Below, piece by piece: positions 15,256-23,590 of a stretch of DNA of 64,000 bases (its first letter is position 1; each line of letters opens with the position of its first letter). A model generated the notes under the pieces. It made no database searches. It saw only the letters and a program-made list of their open reading frames with translations, and was not told where the DNA came from. The stretch comes from Collinsella sp. (lineage in GTDB: Bacteria; Actinomycetota; Coriobacteriia; Coriobacteriales; Coriobacteriaceae), in assembly GCA_019414025.1 (NCBI GenBank), contig DXMU01000044.1, positions 1 through 64,000 of the forward strand, in the 5' to 3' direction. The position numbers were made by a program, and so were the translations under genes.

Positions 15256-15428
15256 GAGCGTGGAAAATTGGACACTCGCCAAACGAGAGTGGATATTCGG
15301 ACGGACGAGCGAGGATTTCCGGATACCTATCGAACGAGAGTGGATATTTGGACGGAATTTGCCGCAAAAGCCCCAAAAACCGTCCAAATATCCACTCTCG
15401 ATATCCGACCGTCCGAAAATCCTCGCTC
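15256..15428. repeat. GAGCGTGGA repeat array, locus 4 (mirrored)
   Basis: Direct units start at 15256, 15285, 15307 and 15336 (steps 29, 22, 29). The last folds back: GAGAGTGGATATTTGG (15336-15351) pairs with CCAAATATCCACTCTC (15384-15399), and a further inverted unit, GTCCGAAAATCCTCGCTC, ends at 15428, again 29 bp away. It lies upstream of the peptidase start. Confidence 0.88.
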
Positions 15429-15459
15429 GTCCATCACTCGCGTATCTCTCGTCCCTCAT

Positions 15460-15690
15460 TCGTCTCTAATATGAGAGATGACAGGAAGATGAGAGAAAAA
15501 TATGAGAGATAACTGAGCAGCAAAGAGACAGGCAATCATGGTATTGTCTCAATACCGATTGTTCTACCAGCAAAAATATGTATAAATGAAGCAAATGGTA
15601 GACATTCCATCTCTATCTATCTCTTATCTCTAAGCCGAGAGATAGAGAGATAGATGAGAGATAATTACGAGAGATAACTGAGAGACGAAG
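15460..15690. promoter_or_regulatory. GAGAGAT-rich upstream region of the AlbA_2 regulator
   Basis: About ten copies of GAGAGA(T) or its inverse TCTCTC. The longest direct copy is ATGAGAGATAACTGAG (about 15503-15518) and ACGAGAGATAACTGAG (about 15667-15682). TCTATCTCTTATCTCT and GAGAGATAGAGAGATAG around 15617-15655 form an inverted pair. The motif stops just before the gene at 15740, so autoregulatory operators are plausible. Confidence 0.5.
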
Positions 15691-15739
15691 GAAATCTATT
15701 CGCGGCATCCTTCGCAGAACCGAGCGAAAGGACGTGCAG

Positions 15740-17206
15740 ATGAACGAAAACGAACTGACCGGTCTGCTCGAGTCTTTAAGGCGCATGGGCTCGGACGATC
15801 TTAACGTTGAGGTCAAGGAGAGCGCCACGACGCTTTCCCGCGACGTATGGGAAACGGTCAGCGCTTTCGCAAACACCGCCGGCGGCATCATCGTACTCGG
15901 AGTGAGCGAGCGCGCGGGTTTTGTCCCAGTTGCAAACTTTGAGACCGAGAAAGTGCTCAACCAATTCGTGGCGGGCATGGGCGATGCTGGCGGTCGCGGA
16001 AAGCTGGCCAATCCGCCCAAATACACCATTGAGCGCGTGGAGCTCCAGGGCACCGTGGTTCTAGTCATCGCGATTGAGGAGCTTGACCCGTCGAGCAAGC
16101 CTTGCTATGTCATGGAGCGGGGCGCTCAAGGTGGCAGCTACAAACGCATCGATGACAAAGATGTCCCGCTTTCGTCGACCGAGGTTTTGGCACTGTCGTC
16201 ATATGAACGGACGAGTCCTAGCGATCGCGATGCGGTGCCCGGCACGAGTGTGGGCGATCTCGACGAGTCGCTGGTCGACCGCACGATAGAGCGTGCCTAT
16301 TCGTTGACGCCTCGAGCGATGCGCGGTGCGGCGGACAAGAAGACAAAGATGGAGCGTCTGAATTTCCTCGACTTCCAGGGCAATGTTACCAAGGCCGGCC
16401 TCCTTGCCGCGGGCGTTTACCCTCAGCAGTTCTATCCCAAGCTCTTCATTGATGTGGCTGTCCACGTGGGAACTCAAAAGGGAGCTGCGGGGCCACTAAG
16501 GTTTATGGACCGCACAATCTGTGAGGGAACGTTGGGCGAGATGATCTCGGATGCTGTCGCGGCCGTCGCCAAGAATTTGCGGCGAACCTCGACCGTCCAA
16601 GGCGTCTCGCGTGTCGACTCGCTGGAGATTCCCGAGGAGGTTCTGCGCGAGGCAATCGCCAACGCCGTAATCCATCGAGAATACGGGGATCGGTTCTGTG
16701 GACAATCGATTGCCGTCGACGTCTTTGACGATCGTGTCGAGGTGACGAATCCTGGCGGCCTTTACGGGGGAAAGACTCGCGAGAACTTGTTTGACGGCAG
16801 CTCCCGATGCCGTAACGCGACGCTCGTGAAACTCATGTCGATTGTCCCGCTGCCGGATGGCGCAGGTTCGCCGGCTGAGGGCAATGGCTCGGGCATCCCG
16901 ATGATGATCGATGCCATGCGCGCGCATGGTCTGGCCGAGCCCCTGTTCTGCCCGGGGTTCGATCGGTTCAAGGTCGTACTTTACCGTCCAAAGATCGAGC
17001 CGGTCGATCATGGCGGGGACTTGATTATGACGGCACTCAAGCGCTACGGCGAATTGGGGACGCGCGAACTGGCGGAGCGCACGGGACTCACGGTTTCCCA
17101 GGTTAGGGCACGCGTCAATGCGCTCATTGAGCAGGGTGAGCTTGAGCCGACGGCGCCGTCGACAAGCCGCAACCGCAAATATAGACTGTCAGAGCGCGTG
17201 GAATAA
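15740..17206 (+). CDS. AlbA_2 (Schlafen-like) domain protein with GHKL-like region and C-terminal wHTH
   Basis: 488 residues. The N-terminal about 130 are an AlbA_2/DUF294-type putative nucleic-acid-binding domain (VEVKESATTL, AFANTAGGIIVLGV). The middle holds an ATPase-like region with LREAIANAVIHREYG (about 310) and VEVTNPGGLYGG (about 343) and GNGSGIPMM (about 395), as in COG2865 regulators. The last 70 residues look like a winged helix (LGTRELAERTGLTVSQVRARVNAL). Start at 15740 follows GAAAGGACGTGCAG; a GTG two codons earlier is possible. Members are called ATP-dependent DNA helicase-related or transcriptional regulators; some act in phage defence. A GAGAGAT-rich upstream region suggests specific regulation. 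Confidence 0.82.
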   Translation: MNENELTGLLESLRRMGSDDLNVEVKESATTLSRDVWETVSAFANTAGGIIVLGVSERAGFVPVANFETEKVLNQFVAGMGDAGGRGKLANPPKYTIERVELQGTVVLVIAIEELDPSSKPCYVMERGAQGGSYKRIDDKDVPLSSTEVLALSSYERTSPSDRDAVPGTSVGDLDESLVDRTIERAYSLTPRAMRGAADKKTKMERLNFLDFQGNVTKAGLLAAGVYPQQFYPKLFIDVAVHVGTQKGAAGPLRFMDRTICEGTLGEMISDAVAAVAKNLRRTSTVQGVSRVDSLEIPEEVLREAIANAVIHREYGDRFCGQSIAVDVFDDRVEVTNPGGLYGGKTRENLFDGSSRCRNATLVKLMSIVPLPDGAGSPAEGNGSGIPMMIDAMRAHGLAEPLFCPGFDRFKVVLYRPKIEPVDHGGDLIMTALKRYGELGTRELAERTGLTVSQVRARVNALIEQGELEPTAPSTSRNRKYRLSERVE

Positions 17207-17306
17207 ATGCGTTAGTGGACGAGGCGACCCAATAATCGACCCTCGATTGGCGCCCACTAAGGTAAAGCGGTTGTTGCCCAGTCGACGGTGATGCTAAAGA
17301 CTCGGC

Positions 17307-17798
17307 TTACGCCGGCATGGCCCCGAACCCGTCCATCAAGAACAGCCTAAGAACCAGCTTGATGACATATCCCGGTTTGATTTCTGCCGTGCCAAAGACG
17401 CTGCGCTCGGCGAGCTCGCTGCAGTATGCGTAGATGTCGCGGATAAGGTCCGCGCCCGAAAGCGTAAACATGTAGCCTGCGTCCGAAAGCGCATTGGGCG
17501 CGGCGGGCAACTTGGCCATGTGGCAGAACGTTTGCAGGTCGGGCGCCATGGCGTTCTGGTAGTCAAGGTGGCTGCCGTCTTCTTGCGCGGCGAATTCCAG
17601 CTGGCGTACTCGATCAAGCGCCGCTGCCAGCACAAAGCTCGGTGTGGGAGCATTGACGTCCTCCGTGCTCGCCACAAGCCTGCCCGCCGCCTGCGTGACA
17701 AGCCAAGCGACCTCGCGCTGGCAACGCACGGCCTTGCGCGTAACCGGCTTGATGGACGAAGAAGAAACGCTCCCCTTAGGCGGATTCGAAGCAGCCAT
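17307..17798 (-). CDS. Hypothetical protein, helical
   Basis: 163 residues, not recognised. Composition suggests a mostly helical cytoplasmic protein without signal peptide or membrane segment. A low-complexity N-terminus (KGSVSSSSIKPVTRK) is followed by helices around VAWLVTQAAGRLV, ALDRVRQLEFAAQ and ADLIRDIYAYCSEL. GGGAGGGTCT stands just ahead of the ATG, which supports it being real. It is divergent from the gene at 17810 with only 11 bases between starts, so at least one promoter must lie inside the other gene. It converges with the AlbA_2 gene over a hairpin-prone 100-bp gap (TTAGTGG..CCACTAA, about 17212-17260). Confidence 0.6.
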   Translation of the reverse strand: MAASNPPKGSVSSSSIKPVTRKAVRCQREVAWLVTQAAGRLVASTEDVNAPTPSFVLAAALDRVRQLEFAAQEDGSHLDYQNAMAPDLQTFCHMAKLPAAPNALSDAGYMFTLSGADLIRDIYAYCSELAERSVFGTAEIKPGYVIKLVLRLFLMDGFGAMPA

Positions 17799-17809
17799 AA
17801 GACCCTCCC

Positions 17810-18379
17810 ATGAACGACCCGGTCCAACAAGCCCGGATGAAACACGTGCTACATCAGTATACAGGGGAGTGGGGTAGCGGGGTACAAGCGCGCCAGCGGC
17901 AAACCGAGAGCATCAACAATGTGCCTCCGCTCTATTTGGACGATGGTACGTGGGTCATTAAGTACTCGGTTCAAGCGTCGGGTACCGTTGGTTTTCGAGA
18001 CCAGAATTACAACCGTAAAATGCTCAACTGCATGGAATGTGACGTCCCAGTCGGAGTCATATTTGCAACCGAGGTGGGCTATAAGGTGCTCGGCCTTGCG
18101 TTTGTTGAGCGGTTCGAGCCCGAAAACGGATGGTTTGTTCTGCACGGTCCTGTTCATAAAGGCGGACCGGACCCTCGTTTTGCGCCCGACATGAGTTATC
18201 TGAAGCACATACCCGTCGATATTGAGTTTGCCGGACAGGGTGCGACCGACGATGAAATTTGGCTTTGGCGGTCTTTTACGATCGTGCTGTTTGATCGGAT
18301 CGCGTGGCGATGCAATCTCGCACACGCCTGCCGGTGCATGCTCTTCCTGATTTGTATAGCGAGAGGGGAGCGAACGTGA
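17810..18379 (+). CDS. Hypothetical protein, resembles the N-terminal domain of HNH-type restriction proteins
   Basis: 189 residues. The central part (WVIKYSVQASGTVGFRDQNY, NRKMLNCMECDVPVGVIF, YKVLGLAFVERFEPENGWFV) has the look of the N-terminal recognition domain found before HNH nuclease domains in McrA-like restriction proteins. No HNH motif is present, so it would be a stand-alone or truncated version; the last 35 residues are hydrophobic and cysteine-rich and may be read-out of a decayed 3' end. Start is uncertain: neither ATG at 17810 nor 17837 has a good ribosome site. The stop overlaps the next gene by GTGA, which suggests coupling. Confidence 0.5.
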   Translation: MNDPVQQARMKHVLHQYTGEWGSGVQARQRQTESINNVPPLYLDDGTWVIKYSVQASGTVGFRDQNYNRKMLNCMECDVPVGVIFATEVGYKVLGLAFVERFEPENGWFVLHGPVHKGGPDPRFAPDMSYLKHIPVDIEFAGQGATDDEIWLWRSFTIVLFDRIAWRCNLAHACRCMLFLICIARGERT

Positions 18380-18660
18380 GCTGGCGAGGCGATATTGCGA
18401 TGGGGAAGTACGGAAAACTGCCGTGCGCCCTTATAGACAACAAAATGTTTCCGAGCGTAGAAGTTGATTGCGGGTCGTTTGTCGTCGCCTGTCCTTGCTG
18501 CGGCTCGCAAATACCGTGCCTCGACATTCGGTTCATCGATGCGTGCGACAGACTTAGCGACGAAGTGAGAAAACGGACAGGCGTTCATATGCCGGTGTAT
18601 CAGGAGAAATGCCCTGTTTGTGGCCTCGATATCGTGTACGACGCCGGCGACGAGGGATAG
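18376..18660 (+). CDS. Small zinc-ribbon protein, unknown
   Basis: 94 residues starting at GTG (18376) behind GAGAGGGGAGCGAAC and overlapping the upstream stop by four bases. Two CxxC knuckles, CPCCGSQIPC (about residue 40) and CPVCGLDIVYD (about 79), can bind one zinc ion. No domain beyond this is recognised. Tight coupling with the upstream gene suggests a joint task, possibly nucleic-acid related, but this is inference. Confidence 0.55.
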   Translation: MSWRGDIAMGKYGKLPCALIDNKMFPSVEVDCGSFVVACPCCGSQIPCLDIRFIDACDRLSDEVRKRTGVHMPVYQEKCPVCGLDIVYDAGDEG

Positions 18661-18698
18661 GTGATGCGGAGGAGCTGGCTGTGAAGGCATCTCTGTCC

Positions 18699-19385
18699 CT
18701 ATAAATAAATCCCCTCACCGAGCTGCTTGTGGAACTTGGCGTGATGGTCGCGTGCCCAGGTAAAGAGCGCCTGGTCAAAGTCGGTGCGTGTGGCCGGGAC
18801 GCCGAAGACGCCGGCAACTTCGACGCGCACAAACTCCAGTGCCGGCAGTTTGTTGATGGCAGTGAGGGCAAACGGGGACGAGGGCTCCTCGAACAGATAG
18901 CGGCTGCCTTGCAGCGCGTCGCAACTGGTGCACGTGTTGCCGAGCGACGGGGCTTTGGAGGCTCGCGCGCCTACGGGCTTGTAGCCGCAGCGCTTAGAAA
19001 GATAGTCGCGGATCTCGCCCGGCACGCAGCCAAGAGCGGGAACAATGGCGAGCGCGTTGGCATTGGCCGTGTCGATGGTAATGTGCCCGGCTTCGTTGGG
19101 CGCGTGCGCGATGGCGATGCCCTTGTCGTCATCGATTCGATAGGGAATGCCGAAGGCCGCGACCGAGGTCTCTTTGTGACACTTCCAGCACTCGCGCTTG
19201 CCCAGTACTAGATATATATACGGCGCTGAGGGGTCGGATCGGTCAACACCGGGCAGCCACTCGGCAAAGGGCTCGGGGTTGACGCCGCTGGGTACATACC
19301 AGATCTTCTTGGTCCGGTCCCATTTGGCGCCCAGCGCCTTGGCTTCTTCTTTGTGCGAAAAGGGGACATCGAGCTCGGTGCGCAT
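18699..19385 (-). CDS. DUF5710 domain-containing protein
   Basis: 228 residues. The N-terminal 45 (LDVPFSHKEEAKALGAKWD, TKKIWYVPSGVNPEPF) are a clear DUF5710 module, a short domain also found at the N-terminus of plasmid primases and DNA-processing proteins. The remainder holds two cysteine pairs, CWKCHKET (about 68-75) and CTSCDAL (about 158-164), which may bind zinc as in topoisomerase-like ribbons. Start is placed at 19385 behind CCAAGGAGCCGCC. It stands alone. The gap from 19386 to 19670 shows no gene or repeat that could be recognised. Confidence 0.75.
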   Translation of the reverse strand: MRTELDVPFSHKEEAKALGAKWDRTKKIWYVPSGVNPEPFAEWLPGVDRSDPSAPYIYLVLGKRECWKCHKETSVAAFGIPYRIDDDKGIAIAHAPNEAGHITIDTANANALAIVPALGCVPGEIRDYLSKRCGYKPVGARASKAPSLGNTCTSCDALQGSRYLFEEPSSPFALTAINKLPALEFVRVEVAGVFGVPATRTDFDQALFTWARDHHAKFHKQLGEGIYL

Positions 19386-19670
19386 GGCGGCTCCTTGGTG
19401 CTGCAGGTGCGAGTGACTCAAGGATACCGCAGGGCGCAGACATCGCGGCGTTTTGTTGAGAAGTTGCGGCGCGGACTGCTTGGTTACGCCGTTAGATAAA
19501 TTGGCAAGTAGATGGTCGGCTTTTGACCAGTTGGGCGGTTGGAGCAGCTTGCGGCGCAGTTTTGTGCCTGGCTATTGTTGATGTTGGGGTATTGAATATA
19601 TTTGGCTGCCATTCGTCAGGTGAATTGTTGTTACGTTGCGATGACGGTTGGAACTGCCAGCGGATTTAGC

Positions 19671-19712
19671 GACAAAAAACAAAACAGCCCAGAGGACATA
19701 GCCTCTGAGCTG
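19671..19712 (-). terminator. Terminator of tRNA-Val
   Basis: Reverse strand CAGCTCAGAGG (19712-19702) pairs with CCTCTGGGCTG (19695-19685), followed by TTTTGTTTTTTG. Confidence 0.85.
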
Positions 19713-19720
19713 CGAACATT

Positions 19721-19795
19721 TGGTGGGCGTTAGAAGATTTGAACTTCTGACCTCTTCCGTGTCAGGGAAGCGCTCTCCCCCTGAGCTAAACGCCC
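19721..19795 (-). tRNA. tRNA-Val (GAC)
   Basis: Cloverleaf on the reverse strand: acceptor GGGCGTT/AACGCCC, D-arm AGCTCAGGGGGAGAGC, anticodon arm CTTCC-CTGACAC-GGAAG with anticodon GAC, T-arm CAGAAGTTCAAATCTTCTA. Discriminator A and an encoded CCA are present. Confidence 0.97.
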
Positions 19796-19824
19796 GATCA
19801 AGGGTGCGCAAGCGCGCAAGGGAT

Positions 19825-19853
19825 AATATAACGGAGCCTGAACTCGGTGGCAA
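19825..19853 (-). promoter_or_regulatory. Promoter of tRNA-Val
   Basis: Reverse strand TTGCCA (19853-19848), 17-base spacer, TATATT (19830-19825), about 30 bases upstream of the mature 5' end. Confidence 0.8.
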
Positions 19854-20084
19854 GAACATTTTTAAAAATCGCTTACATTGTGGAATTCGGGGGCTTTGTC
19901 ATATCCATTTCAAAAGAGCCTGCTGCCGCGATTTGACTGTCGCATAATGCAAGGCCATTGCGGTATCGAGCTATGGAAAGACGTCTGCGGAATTGTCCTA
20001 CCGATAAGCGGACAAGCCTCCAGCTGGTGCCTTCGCCGTGGTAAGGTAAGCCGAATTGTTTCCAGGCTGCTTCGAGGGAATGGA

Positions 20085-21107
20085 ATGAGCAAAGAGCGTG
20101 TCGAGCAGGTCGAAGGCGCAGGGGCTTCGGTGCCGATGACCGATATATCGAACATTGATGTGCCCGAGGGCACCGATGAGCTCAGCCGTAGCACCCGCCG
20201 CGCTTGGCGCGAGCGCCTGAACAGCGCTTCGACGCGCAAGATGATCACGGGCGTCTTGGCTACGCTGGTGGGCGGTTCGTTTTGGGGCTTCTCGGGCACC
20301 AGCGCGAGCTTTCTGTTCGATACCTACCACGTCGACACCTTGTGGCTTATGAGCGTGCGTCAGATTCTCGCCGGTCTACTCTTTATGGCCGTGGTTGTTA
20401 CGCGCGACCGCGAGCGCCTGATTAAGCTCTGGACCACACCCGCCGATCGCAAGCAGCTGCTGCTCTTTACCGCCTTTGGTCTGCTGTTCAACCAGTTTTG
20501 TTATCTTTCGGCCGTGCGCCTGACCAATGCCGGAACCGCGACGGTGCTCCAATGCCTGCAACTGGTCATCATTATGGGCTACACCTGCGTGATCGACCAT
20601 CGCATGCCTCGCGTGCGTGAGGCCGTTGGCATTGGGTTGGCCCTGGGCGGCACCTTTTTAATCGCTACCGGCGGCGACCCTACCAGTCTGAGCATATCGC
20701 CGCTTGGCCTGGTCGCAGGCCTTATGTGTGCGGTCAGCGCCACGTGTATGGCGGTGATTCCCGCCAAGATCCTGCCCGAATACGGCAGCCCCATCGTCAC
20801 GGGCTCGGCAATGCTCACGGCGGGCGTGGTCTCGTGCGTCTTCGTGCAGCCTTGGGCGCATATGCCGGCACTCGACGCTGCCGGCGTCGAGGCGCTCGCG
20901 GTATTCGTGGTTATCGGCTCGTTTTTTGCTTACATGCTCTATATGCAGGGCGTTAAGGACATCGGCTCGGTGCGTGCGAGCCTCATCGGAACTGTGGAGC
21001 CGGTTTCGGCGACCATCACCAGCGCCGTTATGCTGGGCACGGTGTTTTTGCCGACCGACCTTATCGGCTTTGCCATGATCATCGTGATGATGTTCCTCAC
21101 GGTGTAG
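20085..21107 (+). CDS. EamA/DMT family transporter
   Basis: 340-residue inner-membrane protein with a soluble N-terminal tail of about 50 residues and ten predicted hydrophobic helices in two EamA repeats (first from GVLATLVGGSFWGFSGTSAS, second from ISPLGLVAGLMCAVSATCMA). Conserved family features are the TNAGTATVLQ segment of repeat one and VRASLIGTVEPVSATITSAV in the last helices. The family exports or imports small metabolites such as amino acids; substrate cannot be told. Start at 20085 is chosen for CGAGGGAATGGA; the frame is open upstream but begins in tRNA promoter territory. Monocistronic. Confidence 0.88.
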   Translation: MSKERVEQVEGAGASVPMTDISNIDVPEGTDELSRSTRRAWRERLNSASTRKMITGVLATLVGGSFWGFSGTSASFLFDTYHVDTLWLMSVRQILAGLLFMAVVVTRDRERLIKLWTTPADRKQLLLFTAFGLLFNQFCYLSAVRLTNAGTATVLQCLQLVIIMGYTCVIDHRMPRVREAVGIGLALGGTFLIATGGDPTSLSISPLGLVAGLMCAVSATCMAVIPAKILPEYGSPIVTGSAMLTAGVVSCVFVQPWAHMPALDAAGVEALAVFVVIGSFFAYMLYMQGVKDIGSVRASLIGTVEPVSATITSAVMLGTVFLPTDLIGFAMIIVMMFLTV

Positions 21108-21256
21108 CTGGCGCCGCCGCCAAGACGGAAAAGGCGTTGTGCCACATTTTCGCCAATTGATGTCCGTGTCTGGAGTTTAGCTGTCGATGCTCAAAATGCC
21201 ATAAACTAGTAACGTTATGGACTTTTTCATTGCGACTCAATTGCGAGGATTTCTTT

Positions 21257-23587
21257 ATGGCTGGTAATCACTTTAAGGGCAGCGATAGCGGCCGTCCTGC
21301 AGTTCCGCCGCGTCCGAACGGGGCTGGTAAGGCCGGCACGCCGGGCGGCGCTGGGCAGGGCGGTTCCGGTAAGCGCGTGTCCCCGGGCGAGACGGCGATG
21401 TTTACCGCTCTGTACGAGCAGTCTCAAAAGGCAAAAAAGACCGGCCGTGCAAGAGGGAATGTCTTTGCGGGCGGTGCAACCTCCACGTCGCAGCCGAGCG
21501 GGGCCCCTTCGATACCTGCGAACAACGCAGGTGCTGCCAACGCCGCGAATACCGCCGGCAACGTTAATGCCGGCAAGGCCGCCAACAATACTCCCTCTGC
21601 CGGTGGCGCGGGGCTTACGGGTAACCTTGGCACGATTTACACCGGCGCCTCCGAGACTGGCACGTTCGCCCGCCTGGATGATAGCGGTGCCGAGTTTGCG
21701 GGCTCGGGTTCCAAGGAAGATTATTACGATTTTGGCTTGAACTACGGTAGCGACGCTTCGTCGAGTTCGACCTCTGACGGTCTGGTCCGTCATCGCCATC
21801 GCAAGGGCGAGCGCAAAAAGCGTCACACTGGCGCCATTATTGCCGCTGTAGTCGCGGTGCTTCTCGTTGCGCTTGGCGCAAGCGGCTTTATGCTGCTTAA
21901 CTCGGCAAAGACCGTAAAGAGCGAAGCGAAGGAGGCTGTCGAGATCGTCGGTGGCCTTAAGGACAAGGTCACGTCGGGCGATTTTTCGACGCTGCCTGAC
22001 GACGCGAAGAAGATTGATGAGCTCTGCGACAGCATGAAGGCGGAGACCTCGAGCCCGCTGTGGACGGCGGCTTCGTTTATCCCGGTGTATGGCAGCGACA
22101 TCAATGCTGCCCGCACCATGATCGACGCCCTGTCCGATGTCTCTAGCGGCGCGCTGATTCCCATGGCCGACAACCTCTCGCGGGCAACGCCCGGCAAGCT
22201 GTTCCAGGATGGCATGATTAACGTGTCCGCGCTGCAGGCGGTCGCCGATTCGCTTTCCAACAGCTCGAAGGTGTTCAAGAGCGCCAACGAAAAGATCCAG
22301 GGCATTGGCGATACTCATATTTCCCAGGTGACCGAGCTGGTCGATAAGGCCAAGGACGGCTTTGCCACCCTCAACGGTGCGGTTGACGCGGCGGAGAAGG
22401 TCGCCCCCGTCCTTCCCCAGATGCTCGGCGCCAACGGCCAGACGCGTCACTATCTTGTGCTCGCGATGAGCAACGTCGAGATTCGCGCCTGCGGTGGTTT
22501 CCCCGGTTCTCGTGGCGTGATGTCGGTAACCGATGGCAAGCTCGAGCTCGGCGATTTTGTCAAGGTCGACATGATGAAAGAGCCTTTGAGCCCGCTTCCC
22601 ATTACCGACGAAGAGGCAAACCTGTTCACGACCGGATGGGGCCTGACGGGATTCAACACGCTCGGATACACGATGGGCGACGTTACGATGACGCCCGATT
22701 TTCCGCGCGCGGCTCAGCTTGCCAGCGATATGCAAAAGGCCATTGTCGGAGATGACATCGACGGCGTATTTGCAGTCGATCCGGTATTTCTGCAGTATAT
22801 GCTCGGCATTGTAGGCGGCACGCAGCTTCCTGACGGTACCGTCGTCGACGGAAGCAACGCTGCAAAGGTGCTGCTGCACGATATTTATTGGAATTACCCG
22901 GTAGAGGAGCAGGACGCCATCTTTGCGGCGGTCGCCGGCTCGGCTTTCAACAAGATCGTGGACCAACTGGGCTCCAGCGATGTCACCAAGATTGCCGCTG
23001 CTATCGAAAAGGGTGCTTCCGAGGGCCGTATCCTGATGTATTCGAGAAACGATGACGAGGAAAAGGCCGCAAAGGCCCTTGGTATCTCCGGCGCTCTCCA
23101 AAACGATCCTTCGGAGGCTCCGATTCTGGGCGTCTACGTCAACAACTACAGCTACTCCAAGATGGATTGGTTCCTCGATAAGCGAACCAGCATCGATTCT
23201 GCTGTTGAAAATGCCGACGGTTCGACGACGTATCACGTGACCACCACGCTTAAGAACACCATGACCTCTCAGGAGAAGGCCGAGATGCCGGGCTATTTCC
23301 AGGGTCATAACGGCATAAGCCAGGATATCGACGACGAGGTTCTGAGGCTCTACCTCTATGCTCCCGCGGGAGGCAGCATTTCGGACATTAAGACTTCTGG
23401 CTCCGGTTCAATCGAGATGAATGAAGCGACGCATGATGGCCTGAAGGTTGCATGGGGCGGTGTCCACATGCTTCTGGGGCAAGATATAAAGGTCGAGTAC
23501 ACGGTTACGACTTCTAAGGACTCTGGGCACAAGGAGCTCCAGGTTCGTACCACGCCAACCGCTCAAACGTTCGAACAGGATAAGTAA
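21257..23587 (+). CDS. DUF4012 domain membrane-anchored protein
   Basis: 776 residues. The first about 185 are disordered and rich in Gly, Ala and Asn (from FKGSDSGRPAVPPRPNGAGK onward), followed by a basic stretch (RHRHRKGERKKRH) and one membrane helix (AAVVAVLLVALGASGFMLL, about 197-215), so the C-terminal 560 residues are outside. DUF4012 covers most of the exterior part (LVLAMSNVEIRACGGFPGSR near 405). These proteins occur in actinobacteria and Firmicutes, often beside polysaccharide genes. Four bases separate it from glmM, suggesting an envelope role. Start at 21257 follows GCGAGGAT. Confidence 0.85.
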   Translation: MAGNHFKGSDSGRPAVPPRPNGAGKAGTPGGAGQGGSGKRVSPGETAMFTALYEQSQKAKKTGRARGNVFAGGATSTSQPSGAPSIPANNAGAANAANTAGNVNAGKAANNTPSAGGAGLTGNLGTIYTGASETGTFARLDDSGAEFAGSGSKEDYYDFGLNYGSDASSSSTSDGLVRHRHRKGERKKRHTGAIIAAVVAVLLVALGASGFMLLNSAKTVKSEAKEAVEIVGGLKDKVTSGDFSTLPDDAKKIDELCDSMKAETSSPLWTAASFIPVYGSDINAARTMIDALSDVSSGALIPMADNLSRATPGKLFQDGMINVSALQAVADSLSNSSKVFKSANEKIQGIGDTHISQVTELVDKAKDGFATLNGAVDAAEKVAPVLPQMLGANGQTRHYLVLAMSNVEIRACGGFPGSRGVMSVTDGKLELGDFVKVDMMKEPLSPLPITDEEANLFTTGWGLTGFNTLGYTMGDVTMTPDFPRAAQLASDMQKAIVGDDIDGVFAVDPVFLQYMLGIVGGTQLPDGTVVDGSNAAKVLLHDIYWNYPVEEQDAIFAAVAGSAFNKIVDQLGSSDVTKIAAAIEKGASEGRILMYSRNDDEEKAAKALGISGALQNDPSEAPILGVYVNNYSYSKMDWFLDKRTSIDSAVENADGSTTYHVTTTLKNTMTSQEKAEMPGYFQGHNGISQDIDDEVLRLYLYAPAGGSISDIKTSGSGSIEMNEATHDGLKVAWGGVHMLLGQDIKVEYTVTTSKDSGHKELQVRTTPTAQTFEQDK

Positions 23588-23590
23588 GAT

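Noticed and set aside
15119..15376. N-terminal extension of the M16C peptidase through the repeat array
   Set aside because: The extension has no ribosome site and is repeat-derived; 15118 follows a strong AAAGGAG and gives usual length.
21227..23308. 693-residue frame opposite the DUF4012 gene
   Set aside because: Shadow of a GC-rich gene; histidine/arginine/leucine-rich composition and no domain, while the forward frame has clear signatures.
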